43,587 nt of DNA from an uncultured Sphingomonadaceae bacterium (GTDB lineage Bacteria > Pseudomonadota > Alphaproteobacteria > Sphingomonadales > Sphingomonadaceae). Each line of letters opens with the position of its first letter. Position 1 is the stretch's first letter. A model generated the notes under the pieces. The model was not told where the DNA came from and did no database searches. It saw only the letters and a list, made by a program, of their open reading frames with translations. Shown here piece after piece: positions 23,062-30,654 of the stretch. A program made the translations under genes and the position numbers. The stretch covers positions 1 through 43,587 of the forward strand of contig CADCVW010000089.1 of assembly GCA_902806235.1 (NCBI GenBank). Direction: 5' to 3'.

Positions 23062-24033
23062 GTGGCGCCGCTTGACCTCGCGGCGTTGACGCGGCTCGCG
23101 GCCCGGCTGGGCGGGGGCGAGGCGCGCGACGCGCGCCGTCTGTCGGGCGGGGCGAGCCAGGAGAGCTGGGCGCTTGCAGTGGGCGGGGAACGTTTTGTGC
23201 TGCGCCGCGCGCCGCCGGGTGGGCGGGTGAGCGAGCTCCAGGCGGGGCTGGCGGCGGAGGCGGCGCTGATCGAGGCGGCGGGGCGGCAAGACGTCCCCGT
23301 GCCGCCGCTGGTCTGCGTGCTCCACCCGGAGGACGGGCTGGGCGAGGGATTTGTCACTCGCTTCATCGACGGGGAAACGATCGGCGGGCGGGTGCTGCGG
23401 AGCGCAGCGCTGGCCGACGCGCGGCCGCGGCTGCCGGGCGAGTTCGGACGCATCCTGGCGCGCGTCCACGCGATCCCGCCCGCCGAGCTGCCGCCGCTGC
23501 GCGAGGCGGGAGTTGCGGCGAGCCTCGACGACCTCGCGCGCGCCGTGGCCGAAGACGGCACGCCCCGTCCGGTGTTCGCGCTGGCGCTGCGCTGGCTCAG
23601 CGAGCATTGCCCGGCGGAAGTGCCGCCGCGGCTCGTCCACGGCGACTTCCGGCTCGGCAACCTGATGATCGGGCCGGAGGGGGTGCGCGCGGTGCTCGAT
23701 TGGGAGCTGGCGCACCTGGGCGATCCGGCGGAGGACCTCGGCTGGGCCTGCGTCACCGCTTGGCGGTTCGGCGCGGTGGAGTTGCCAGTGGCGGGGCTGG
23801 GGCCGCGACAAGCACTGTGGGCGGGCTACGAAGCAGGCGGGGGCGGAGCGGTGGACCCCGCACGGGCGCGCTGGTGGGAGGTGGCGGGGACCTTGCGCTG
23901 GGGGACGATGTGCGCGGGGATGGTCCGCGTGTTCCAGGACGGGCGTGACCGCTCGCCGGAGCGCGCGGTGATCGCGCGGCGGGCGTCGGAGAACGAGGCG
24001 GACCTGCTGCGGATGCTGACGCTGGGGGATTGA
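23062..24033 (+). CDS. Phosphotransferase-fold protein of the ACAD10/11 type
   Basis: Encodes 323 residues from GTG 23062. An APH/choline-kinase fold with Ser/Gly-rich nucleotide loop (LSGGASQESWAL), VHGDFRLGNLMI with catalytic Asp, and VLDWELAHLGDPAEDLGW with the metal-binding Asp. This subgroup is regularly found beside, or fused to, acyl-CoA dehydrogenases (as in animal ACAD10/ACAD11, where it is linked to 4-hydroxyacyl-CoA breakdown by phosphorylation). It is probably co-translated with its neighbours: 1 base from the crotonase, 1 base to DUF6285. Confidence 0.9.
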   Translation: MAPLDLAALTRLAARLGGGEARDARRLSGGASQESWALAVGGERFVLRRAPPGGRVSELQAGLAAEAALIEAAGRQDVPVPPLVCVLHPEDGLGEGFVTRFIDGETIGGRVLRSAALADARPRLPGEFGRILARVHAIPPAELPPLREAGVAASLDDLARAVAEDGTPRPVFALALRWLSEHCPAEVPPRLVHGDFRLGNLMIGPEGVRAVLDWELAHLGDPAEDLGWACVTAWRFGAVELPVAGLGPRQALWAGYEAGGGGAVDPARARWWEVAGTLRWGTMCAGMVRVFQDGRDRSPERAVIARRASENEADLLRMLTLGD

Positions 24034-24034
24034 G

Positions 24035-24412
24035 ATGCAGGACCAGCCTACCCCGCCCGAGATCCTCGAAGCGGTCGCCGCCTTTCTTCGCGCGGACGTG
24101 CTGCCCGCCTTGGATGGGGCGACCGCATTTCAGCTGCGCGTCGCGATCGGCGCGCTCGAGCTCGCGCGGCGCGAGCTGCTGGCGGGCGGAGCGGAGGAAG
24201 AGCGGGCGCGGCTGGCGGCGCTGCTCGGGCGAGACGGTTCGGCCGAGGAGCTGACGGCGGAGCTGGCGCGGCGGCTCGGGTCGGGCGAGCTGACGCTCGA
24301 CAGCCCGGGCCTCGCGGCGCATCTCTGGGCGACGACGGAGGGGAAGCTCGCCGTCGACCAGCCCGGCTACGCGGGGCTGGCGCGGGCCAAGCGGCTGCGG
24401 GAGGGGAACTGA
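24035..24412 (+). CDS. DUF6285 protein
   Basis: Encodes 125 residues from ATG 24035. All-helical, with the pattern of DUF6285: FLRADVLPALDG, FQLRVAIGALELARREL and a C-terminal region with AHLWATTEGKLAVDQPGYAG. No catalytic motif. The family travels with the APH-fold protein and acyl-CoA dehydrogenases, so it is probably an accessory subunit of that system. It overlaps the next gene by one base (TGATG). Confidence 0.85.
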   Translation: MQDQPTPPEILEAVAAFLRADVLPALDGATAFQLRVAIGALELARRELLAGGAEEERARLAALLGRDGSAEELTAELARRLGSGELTLDSPGLAAHLWATTEGKLAVDQPGYAGLARAKRLREGN

Positions 24413-25749
24413 TGAATTTCGAGCTGCCGGCGAAGTTGACCGCCTACCTCCACGAGCTCGACGCCTTCATTGACGCGGAGATCAGGCCGCTGGAGGAGGC
24501 GGACGACAACCGGCGCTTCTTCGACCACCGGCGCGAGCACGCGCGCACCGACTGGGACAATGGCGGGCTGCCTCGGGCGGAGTGGGAGGAGCTGCTGGGC
24601 GAGGCGCGGCGGCGAGCCGACCGGGCGGGGCACTACCGTTTCGCGCTGCCGCGCGAGTTCGGCGGGCGGGACGGCTCCAACCTGTGGATGGCTGTAATCC
24701 GCGAGCATCTGGCTGCAAAGGGGCTGGGCCTTCACAACGACCTGCAAAACGAGCATTCGATTGTCGGCAACCAGCCGCTGGTGCTGCTGTTCCGCGATTA
24801 CGGGTCGGACGCGCAGCGGGCGGAATTCATCCCCGGGCTGCTCGACAACAGCAGGATCGTCACCTTCGGGCTCACCGAGCCGCACCACGGGTCGGACGCG
24901 ACGCACATGGGGACGCGCGCCGTGCGCGAGGCGCGGGACGGCGTTCCCGGCTGGCGAATTGACGGCGAGAAGATGTGGATCACCGGGATGCATCGGGCGA
25001 CGCACGTCGCCCTGTTCGTGCGGACGGGCGGCGCGGACGGCGACGCGCGGGGGATCAGCTGCCTGCTCGTGCCCGCGGACGCGCCGGGGCTGACGGTCGA
25101 CGAATATCTGTGGACCTTCAACATGCCGACGGATCATCCGCGGCTCACCCTCGTCGACGTGTGGGTGCCGGAGGACGCGATGTTCGGGCCGGACGGCGGC
25201 GGGCTCGCGCTCGCGCAGAGCTTCGTCCACGAGAACCGCGTGCGGCAGGCGGCGAGCTCGCTCGGCGCGGCCACCTACTGTGTGGAGGAGAGCGTCCGCT
25301 ACGCCCGGGTGCGTAAACCGTTCGGCGAGGAGCTGGCGCGCAACCAGGCGATCCAGTTCCCGCTGGTGGAGCTGGCGGCGGAGATCGAGATGCTGCGGCT
25401 GCTAATCCGGCGCACGGCGTGGGAAATGGACCGGCTGCCGCCCAAGGAGGTCGAGCGCCGGCTGTCTGACAAGGTGTCCATGTGCAACTACCGCGCGAAC
25501 CGGCTGGCGTGCGAGGCGGCCGACCGGGCGATGCAGGTCCACGGCGGCATCGGCTATTCGCGGCACAAGCCATTCGAACACATCTACCGCCACCACCGCC
25601 GCTACCGGATTACCGAAGGATCGGAGGAGATCCAGATGCGGAAAGTGGCGGCGTTCCTGTTCGGCTACATGGGACCGCACAAGGCGGAACTGGGGGCGAT
25701 CGGCTGGGAGGACGTGGATTACCGGGCGGGGCGGTACGGCTTCGGGTGA
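24412..25749 (+). CDS. Acyl-CoA dehydrogenase
   Basis: Encodes 445 residues. An FAD enzyme that oxidises an acyl-CoA at the alpha-beta bond and passes electrons to ETF. Motifs: FGLTEPHHGSDATHMGT and WRIDGEKMWITG (FAD and substrate), ARVRKPFGEELARNQAIQF, and MQVHGGIGYSRH followed by YRITEGSEEIQ, which carries the catalytic Glu region. Translationally coupled to DUF6285. The sequence resembles ACAD10/11-like long-chain or hydroxyacyl types rather than the short-chain enzymes. Substrate unknown. Confidence 0.92.
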   Translation: MNFELPAKLTAYLHELDAFIDAEIRPLEEADDNRRFFDHRREHARTDWDNGGLPRAEWEELLGEARRRADRAGHYRFALPREFGGRDGSNLWMAVIREHLAAKGLGLHNDLQNEHSIVGNQPLVLLFRDYGSDAQRAEFIPGLLDNSRIVTFGLTEPHHGSDATHMGTRAVREARDGVPGWRIDGEKMWITGMHRATHVALFVRTGGADGDARGISCLLVPADAPGLTVDEYLWTFNMPTDHPRLTLVDVWVPEDAMFGPDGGGLALAQSFVHENRVRQAASSLGAATYCVEESVRYARVRKPFGEELARNQAIQFPLVELAAEIEMLRLLIRRTAWEMDRLPPKEVERRLSDKVSMCNYRANRLACEAADRAMQVHGGIGYSRHKPFEHIYRHHRRYRITEGSEEIQMRKVAAFLFGYMGPHKAELGAIGWEDVDYRAGRYGFG

Positions 25750-25763
25750 AAAGCGCTGACCTA

Positions 25764-25938
25764 AGCCCCTCCCCTTCAGGAGAGCGGTTGGGGTGGGGCT
25801 GTCCGACATCCTATTCCCTCGAGCGGTTGACTGCTGCGATGGGCTCCCACCCCGAGCCAGCAGCAGGTGAACCGTGCCCCGCACGGTTCTGGTCATGCCG
25901 GGGGATGACCGACCTGTTGCTCCTGAAGGGGAGGGGCT
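25764..25938. repeat. Long nested inverted-repeat element
   Basis: The 19-base arm AGCCCCTCCCCTTCAGGAG (25764-25782) is exactly complementary to 25920-25938. Inside lies a perfect hairpin GAACCGTGC-CCC-GCACGGTTC near 25869-25889, and GGGGTGGG/CCCACCCC can also pair. This makes a 175-base element with nested stems between the dehydrogenase and the ligase. It is likely a REP/MITE-like insertion. Transcribed, it would fold into a stable multi-branched RNA. Confidence 0.75.
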
Positions 25939-25990
25939 ACTTGCCCTTCCTCCGACGGCAGCGCTAACCTCCGGCGGAAAGGAGAGGGCC

Positions 25991-27544
25991 ATGGCCGAAC
26001 CGCTGGGCGACATGCTCCGCCGCAAGGCGCGGGAGAAGGGCGGGGAGCTCGCGCTGGTCTGCGGTGGGCGGGAGACGAGCTTTGCCGCGCTCGACCGGAA
26101 AAGCGACCTCGCGGCACGCGCGCTGCTGGCCGACGGGCTGAAGCCCGGCGACCGCGTCGCCTTTCTCGGCAAGAACAGCGACCGTTACTTCGAATTGCTG
26201 TTCGCCGCGGCGAAGGCGGGAATGGTGACGGTGCCGATCGGCTGGCGGCTGACAGAGCCGGAGATCGCCTTCCTGCTGGAGGACTGCGGCGCGGCGGTGC
26301 TGTTCGTCGAGCCTGGCTTCGCGGCGCTCGCCCGGCGGCTGATCGAAGGACGGCCGCTCCGGCTGGTGTCGATGGGCGAGCCGCTGGAAGGCGCTCCAGG
26401 CTACCAGGACTGGAGGGCGCGGGGGGCGGAGTTCGCGGGCGAGCTGCCCGCGGTCGACCCGGGCGCGCCGGCGCTGCAGCTCTACACCTCCGGCACGACC
26501 GGCCGGCCGAAGGGCGCGATGCTGAGCCACGCGAACATCTTCGCGCTGAACGCGGCAAGCCAGCAAACCGACTGGAACCGCTGGGACGAGGGCGACGCTT
26601 CGCTCGTCACCATGCCGGTGGCGCACATCGCGGGCACCGGCTGGGGGCTGGTGGGGCTGCAGAACGGGGCCAAGTCGATCATCCTGCCCGAGTTCGACCC
26701 GGCGGAGGTGATCCGCGTCGTCTCCACCGAGCCGGTGGCCAAGCTGTTCCTGGTGCCCGCCGCACTCAACATGGTGCTGCGCCACCCTGCCGTGGGCACA
26801 GCAGACTTCTCCCGCCTGCGCCACCTGCTCTACGGCGCGTCGCCGATCCCGCTCGACCTGCTGCGGGAGGCGGTGGGCGTGTTCGGTTGCGGCTTCGTCC
26901 AGTGCTACGGGATGACGGAAACGACGGGCACGGTGGTGGCGCTGGCCCCGGAAGACCATAGCCTGGAAGGCAACCCCCGCATGCGCTCGGCCGGGCGCGC
27001 GCTGCCCGGGTGCGAGGTCAAGGTGGTAGGGCCGGACGACGCGCCGCTGCCGCCGGGGACGACGGGCGAGATCCTGGTGCGCTCGCCGTCGAACATGCTC
27101 GGCTACCACGGCCGCCAGGAGGCGACGCAGGAGGCGCTGCGCGACGGCTGGATGCGGACGGGGGACGCGGGCTATTTGGACGAGGAAGGCTACGTCTTCA
27201 TCCAGGACCGGCTGAAGGACACGATCATCACCGGCGGCGAGAATGTCTATCCGGCGGAGGTGGAGAGCGTGCTATTCGGCCATCCGGCAGTGGCCGACGT
27301 GGCGGTGATCGGCGTGCCCGACGCGCGCTGGGGCGAGGCGGTGAACGCGGTGGTGGTGCCCAAGGGCGGTGCCGACGTGGACGTGCCGGCGCTGCTGGCG
27401 TGGGCGCGCGAGCGGCTGGCGGGGTACAAGGTGCCCAAGGCGGTGCACTTGGCGCAAGCGCTCCCCCGCAACCCGAGCGGCAAGGTTCTGCGGCGCGAGC
27501 TGCGCGAGCCTTTCTGGGCCGGGCGCGAGCGGGCGGTGAACTGA
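25991..27544 (+). CDS. AMP-dependent acyl-CoA ligase
   Basis: Encodes 517 residues from ATG 25991, preceded by GGAGAGGG. It activates a carboxylic acid with ATP and CoA. The P-loop is LYTSGTTGRPKGAMLSH (about 156-172), the A5 motif is CYGMTETTG, A7 is RTGDAGYLDEEGY, and A10 is LPRNPSGKVLRREL with catalytic Lys. The closest types are medium/long-chain fatty-acid ligases of the FadD13-like group. It feeds substrate to the adjacent dehydrogenase and crotonases. The frame continues upstream through the repeat element but that stretch is not ligase-like. Confidence 0.93.
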   Translation: MAEPLGDMLRRKAREKGGELALVCGGRETSFAALDRKSDLAARALLADGLKPGDRVAFLGKNSDRYFELLFAAAKAGMVTVPIGWRLTEPEIAFLLEDCGAAVLFVEPGFAALARRLIEGRPLRLVSMGEPLEGAPGYQDWRARGAEFAGELPAVDPGAPALQLYTSGTTGRPKGAMLSHANIFALNAASQQTDWNRWDEGDASLVTMPVAHIAGTGWGLVGLQNGAKSIILPEFDPAEVIRVVSTEPVAKLFLVPAALNMVLRHPAVGTADFSRLRHLLYGASPIPLDLLREAVGVFGCGFVQCYGMTETTGTVVALAPEDHSLEGNPRMRSAGRALPGCEVKVVGPDDAPLPPGTTGEILVRSPSNMLGYHGRQEATQEALRDGWMRTGDAGYLDEEGYVFIQDRLKDTIITGGENVYPAEVESVLFGHPAVADVAVIGVPDARWGEAVNAVVVPKGGADVDVPALLAWARERLAGYKVPKAVHLAQALPRNPSGKVLRRELREPFWAGRERAVN

Positions 27545-27568
27545 GGACGGCGTGGTGGCGAACACCTC

Positions 27569-27652
27569 TGTTCCCGCTAAGCTTGTCGAAGGGCTTCTTT
27601 TTCCCTCCGGCCGAAGAACAAGGGAAAGGCTTCGACAAGCTCAGCCCGAACT
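27569..27652. repeat. TTGTCGAAG-type inverted repeat, copy 2
   Basis: AAGCTTGTCGAAGG at about 27579-27592 faces GGCTTCGACAAGCTCAGCCC at 27628-27647. The outer arms extend as GTTCCCG (27570-27576) / CCGAAC. The loop has a smaller stem (TTCCCT/AGGGAA). Same family as 10637-10720 and 43022-43105. Confidence 0.82.
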
Positions 27653-27706
27653 GTCGAGAAGACGCCGAATGCTTGTTCCTTGCAGCTTCGCGATCAGGAT
27701 CGATCC

Positions 27707-28594
27707 ATGACCTTCAACACCATCCGCCTCGACGTGGCTGACGGCGTCGCCACCGTCACCCTGCACCGTCCTGAGCGGCTCAACGCCTTCACGCCCGAGA
27801 TGCAGGCGGAGTTGATCGCCGCCTTCGACCGCACGGACGCGGACGACGCGGTGCGGGCCGTGATCGTGACGGGGGAGGGCCGGGCCTTCTGCGCGGGCGC
27901 GGATCTGGGTGCGGGGGCGGGAGCCTTCGACCGGGGGCGGCGAGAGGACGCGCCGTTCTACCCAGACGGCACTCCCGACTACGGCAAGGAGAGCGCGCGG
28001 GACGGGGGCGGCATGGTGACTTTGCGCATCTTCCGCTCGCTCAAGCCCGTGATCGCGGCGATCAACGGGCCGGCGGTCGGCATTGGCGCGACCATGACGC
28101 TGCCGATGGACGCGCGGCTGGCGAGCGAGGCCGCGCGGATCGGCTTCGTCTTCGCGCGCCGCGGCATCGTGCCGGAAGCGGCGTCGTCATGGTTCCTGCC
28201 GCGGCTCGTGGGCGTCCCCCGCGCGCTCGACTGGTGCTATTCGGGCCGCGTGTTAGATGCGGCGGAGGCGCTGGCGGGCGGGCTGGTCGGCCGGGTGCTC
28301 CCCGCGGACGAGCTGCTGCCCGCCGCCCGCGCGCTGGCGGCGAGCTGGATGGAGGGCACGGCGCCGGTGTCCCAGGCGCTGATCCGGCAGATGATGTGGC
28401 GCGGTCTGGGGATGGCGGACCCGATGGACGCGCACCGTGTGGACAGCCGCGGCATCCTGTCGCGCGGACGGAGCCGGGACGTGGCGGAAGGCGTCAGCTC
28501 GTTCTTGGAGAAGCGCGTGCCGGCGTTCCCGGACAAGGTGTCGAGCGACATGCCGGACTACTTCCCGTGGTGGGAGGAAGCGAAGTACGGGTAA
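27707..28594 (+). CDS. Crotonase-family enoyl-CoA hydratase
   Basis: Encodes 295 residues from ATG 27707. Oxyanion-hole loops are GRAFCAGADLGAG and INGPAVGIGATMTLPMDAR, with the second acidic residue in GIVPEAASSWFLPRLVG. The first Glu of the classical pair is replaced by the small residues of GIGATM, as in several crotonases that keep only one acid. It acts after the ligase and dehydrogenase in the same acyl-CoA route. A repeat lies between it and the ligase gene, so a separate or read-through transcript are both possible. It converges on the Crp/Fnr gene three bases away. Confidence 0.9.
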   Translation: MTFNTIRLDVADGVATVTLHRPERLNAFTPEMQAELIAAFDRTDADDAVRAVIVTGEGRAFCAGADLGAGAGAFDRGRREDAPFYPDGTPDYGKESARDGGGMVTLRIFRSLKPVIAAINGPAVGIGATMTLPMDARLASEAARIGFVFARRGIVPEAASSWFLPRLVGVPRALDWCYSGRVLDAAEALAGGLVGRVLPADELLPAARALAASWMEGTAPVSQALIRQMMWRGLGMADPMDAHRVDSRGILSRGRSRDVAEGVSSFLEKRVPAFPDKVSSDMPDYFPWWEEAKYG

Positions 28595-28597
28595 GGC

Positions 28598-29419
28598 TCA
28601 GTCCCAGCACTCCGGGCTCGGCGCGTCCGTGAACATCTTGCCGACCTCGGCGTGGATAATGCCGTAGCATTCGCACGCCGCGCCCTTCAGCCCTTCGCGG
28701 TCCAGCACGGTGATGCGGCCGCGCTTGTATTCGATCAGCCCGCCCGCTTGCAGCTCGCGCGCGACGATGTTCACCGCGTTGCGCTTGACTCCCAGCATCT
28801 CCGCCAGGAACTCCTGGGTGAGCGGCAGGAGCTCGCTTTCTGTCCGGTCGTGGGTGGTCAGGATCCAGCGCGCGCAGCGCTGCCGCAAGTGGTGCAGAAG
28901 GTTGCAGGCGACCACCTGGAGCGTGGCGCGCACCAGCACCTCGCGCCAGCGGGTGACCGCCGAGCAAAACATCACGCTCGCGTCGATCAGGTCTTCGAAC
29001 GCCTGGGCGGGCAGGCGGAACGCCTGGCCGGGGATGTGCACGGCGTAACGGGTGAAGGCGGCGTCGGTGTAGCCGCTGGCGCTCATCGCCGCCGCGCCCT
29101 CGCGGCCGATGGTGGCGACCTCCGCGGTGCGGCCGTCCCCCATGACGGCGACTAGCGAGATCATCCCCGACACAGGCAGGTACACGTGGGTGAGCGGCGC
29201 GCCGGGCTCGTAGAGCACTTGGCCGCGCTCCAGCGTCACCGGTTCGAGATGCGCGTCAAGGATGCGGCGCTCCTCCGGCGGGACGCGGGAGAGCAGGTTG
29301 TTGCCGCTGGGCCAGATGTCGTTTCGGCGCTGATCCATGTTCCCGTCGAAGTCGTCCCTGCGCGCACCAACGCGCGAAAAGGTATTCGGGCCCGGCGCGT
29401 CGCCGGACGCGTTCGGCAT
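28598..29419 (-). CDS. Crp/Fnr family transcription regulator
   Basis: Encodes 273 residues from ATG 29419; ATG 29338 (246 residues) is an alternative closer to usual family length. The N-terminal cyclic-nucleotide-binding-like beta-roll includes LEPVTLERGQVLYEPGAPL and GREGAAAM. The C-terminal winged helix has the recognition region FLAEMLGVKRNAVNIVAREL. No Cys cluster typical of FNR iron-sulfur proteins is seen at the N terminus, and the ligand is unknown. Close relatives in sphingomonads are sensor-effectors of unknown signal. It is divergent from the YsnF/OmpA operon and may regulate it. Confidence 0.88.
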   Translation of the reverse strand: MPNASGDAPGPNTFSRVGARRDDFDGNMDQRRNDIWPSGNNLLSRVPPEERRILDAHLEPVTLERGQVLYEPGAPLTHVYLPVSGMISLVAVMGDGRTAEVATIGREGAAAMSASGYTDAAFTRYAVHIPGQAFRLPAQAFEDLIDASVMFCSAVTRWREVLVRATLQVVACNLLHHLRQRCARWILTTHDRTESELLPLTQEFLAEMLGVKRNAVNIVARELQAGGLIEYKRGRITVLDREGLKGAACECYGIIHAEVGKMFTDAPSPECWD

Positions 29420-29430
29420 GGTGACTCTCG

Positions 29431-29455
29431 GGAACGTAACGTCCCCACTGGAGTT
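29431..29455 (+). promoter_or_regulatory. EcfG-type promoter for the YsnF/OmpA operon
   Basis: GGAAC at 29431-29435, 16 bases, AGTT at 29452-29455. It fits the consensus except for the base before GTT. The expected transcription start is about 29462, some 64 bases before the first ATG of the operon at 29526. It overlaps the divergent upstream region of the Crp/Fnr gene. Confidence 0.55.
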
Positions 29456-29525
29456 ATGCACGGTCGAATGCACAATGACGTGCGTCGGTTAACAAGCATT
29501 ATCGATCCCGCGCTCAGGAGCCCTG

Positions 29526-29933
29526 ATGACCGAGCAGCATGAGCAGGAGCAGCGCATTCCGCTCGCGGAGGAGGTCCTGAGCGTCGGCAAGAAGGAGGTC
29601 GCCACTGGCCGAGTACGCGTGCGCACGGTGGTTGAGGAGCAGCCCGCGCTGTTCCGCGAAACGCTGACCCGCACCAGCCTAGACGTCGAGCGCGTGCCGA
29701 TCGGCCGCGAGGTGGGCAGCGTGCCGGAGCCGCGGGAGGAGGACGGGGTGCTCGTCATTCCCATCGTGGAGGAACGTCTGGTCGTGGAGAAGCGGCTGTT
29801 TCTGGTCGAAGAGATGCGGGTTCGGCGTGCCACCGCCACCGAGGAGGTCGAAGTGCCCGCCAGCCGCCGCGTGATGCGCGCAGTGGTCGAGCGCGACGGT
29901 CAAGACATCGCAACAGAGGGAGTGAATCGCTGA
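29526..29933 (+). CDS. YsnF/AvaK-domain (DUF2382) stress protein
   Basis: Encodes 135 residues from ATG 29526 with AGGAG five bases upstream. One DUF2382 (YsnF/AvaK) domain: IPLAEEVLSVGKKEVATGRV and IPIVEERLVVEKRLFLVEEM, with repeated Val-Glu strands. The family is stress-associated and of unknown mechanism. It overlaps the OmpA-like gene by one base (TGATG). It is first in the operon, directly behind an EcfG-like promoter. Confidence 0.87.
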   Translation: MTEQHEQEQRIPLAEEVLSVGKKEVATGRVRVRTVVEEQPALFRETLTRTSLDVERVPIGREVGSVPEPREEDGVLVIPIVEERLVVEKRLFLVEEMRVRRATATEEVEVPASRRVMRAVVERDGQDIATEGVNR

Positions 29934-30625
29934 TGGTCGATCCGGACAACAGGGGAGAAGGCGCGCCGCCGCGCCACGTCCACATCGAAGGCGCCGAGGA
30001 CAAGAAATTCAATTGGCTGCCGTGGCTACTCGCCGCGCTCGGCCTCTTGCTGCTGCTCTTCACGCTGAGCCGCTGCAACAATCGTGAGGAGCGCGTCGTC
30101 CCCGTCGACAACACGGTCAACGAAGTCGCCATGGACACCAATGTCGTCACCGAGCCGGTGACTAGCGGCGCGGCGGTGAGCGGCGAGGTCGCGCCGGCCG
30201 GCGTGGCGGCGGCGGGGGCCGCGGCGACGGGCGACGCTCTCGGCCAGATGCGGACCTATCTCGCTTCGCAGGAAGCGGCCGGGCGCCGCTTCTCGTTCGA
30301 CGGCATCAACTTCGCGACGGGCTCGGCGGCGTTGCCGGCTGCGGCGAGCGGGACGGTGAGCGCGATAGCTGCCGCCTTGCAGCAGCATCCGAACGCCCGG
30401 GTGCGCGTTGAGGGTTACGCCGATGCGCGGGGCGGCGAGGGTACGAACGCGCAACTCGGCGCGCAGCGCGCCCAGGCCGTGGCGACCGCGTTGACCGCGG
30501 CCGGCATCGACCAGGGTCGGATCGAGACGGCGACGGGTGGTGAGAAGAACCCGATCGACAGCAACGCTACCGGGCCGGGGCAGGCGGAGAACCGCCGCAC
30601 CGACCTCGTGGTCCTTTCCAAGTAA
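29933..30625 (+). CDS. OmpA-family protein with an N-terminal membrane anchor
   Basis: Encodes 230 residues. A membrane helix at about 29-46 (LPWLLAALGLLLLLFTLS) follows a short cytoplasmic start. A periplasmic Ala/Val-rich linker leads to a C-terminal OmpA domain with INFATGSAAL, VRVEGYADARG and NAQLGAQRAQAVATAL, ending NRRTDLVVLSK. The Asp and Arg of this domain bind diaminopimelate of peptidoglycan in the family. It would tie the inner membrane to the cell wall. Coupled to the DUF2382 gene upstream. Confidence 0.9.
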   Translation: MVDPDNRGEGAPPRHVHIEGAEDKKFNWLPWLLAALGLLLLLFTLSRCNNREERVVPVDNTVNEVAMDTNVVTEPVTSGAAVSGEVAPAGVAAAGAAATGDALGQMRTYLASQEAAGRRFSFDGINFATGSAALPAAASGTVSAIAAALQQHPNARVRVEGYADARGGEGTNAQLGAQRAQAVATALTAAGIDQGRIETATGGEKNPIDSNATGPGQAENRRTDLVVLSK

Positions 30626-30654
30626 CTTTCAGCGATCTTCTAGGAGGAAAAACT

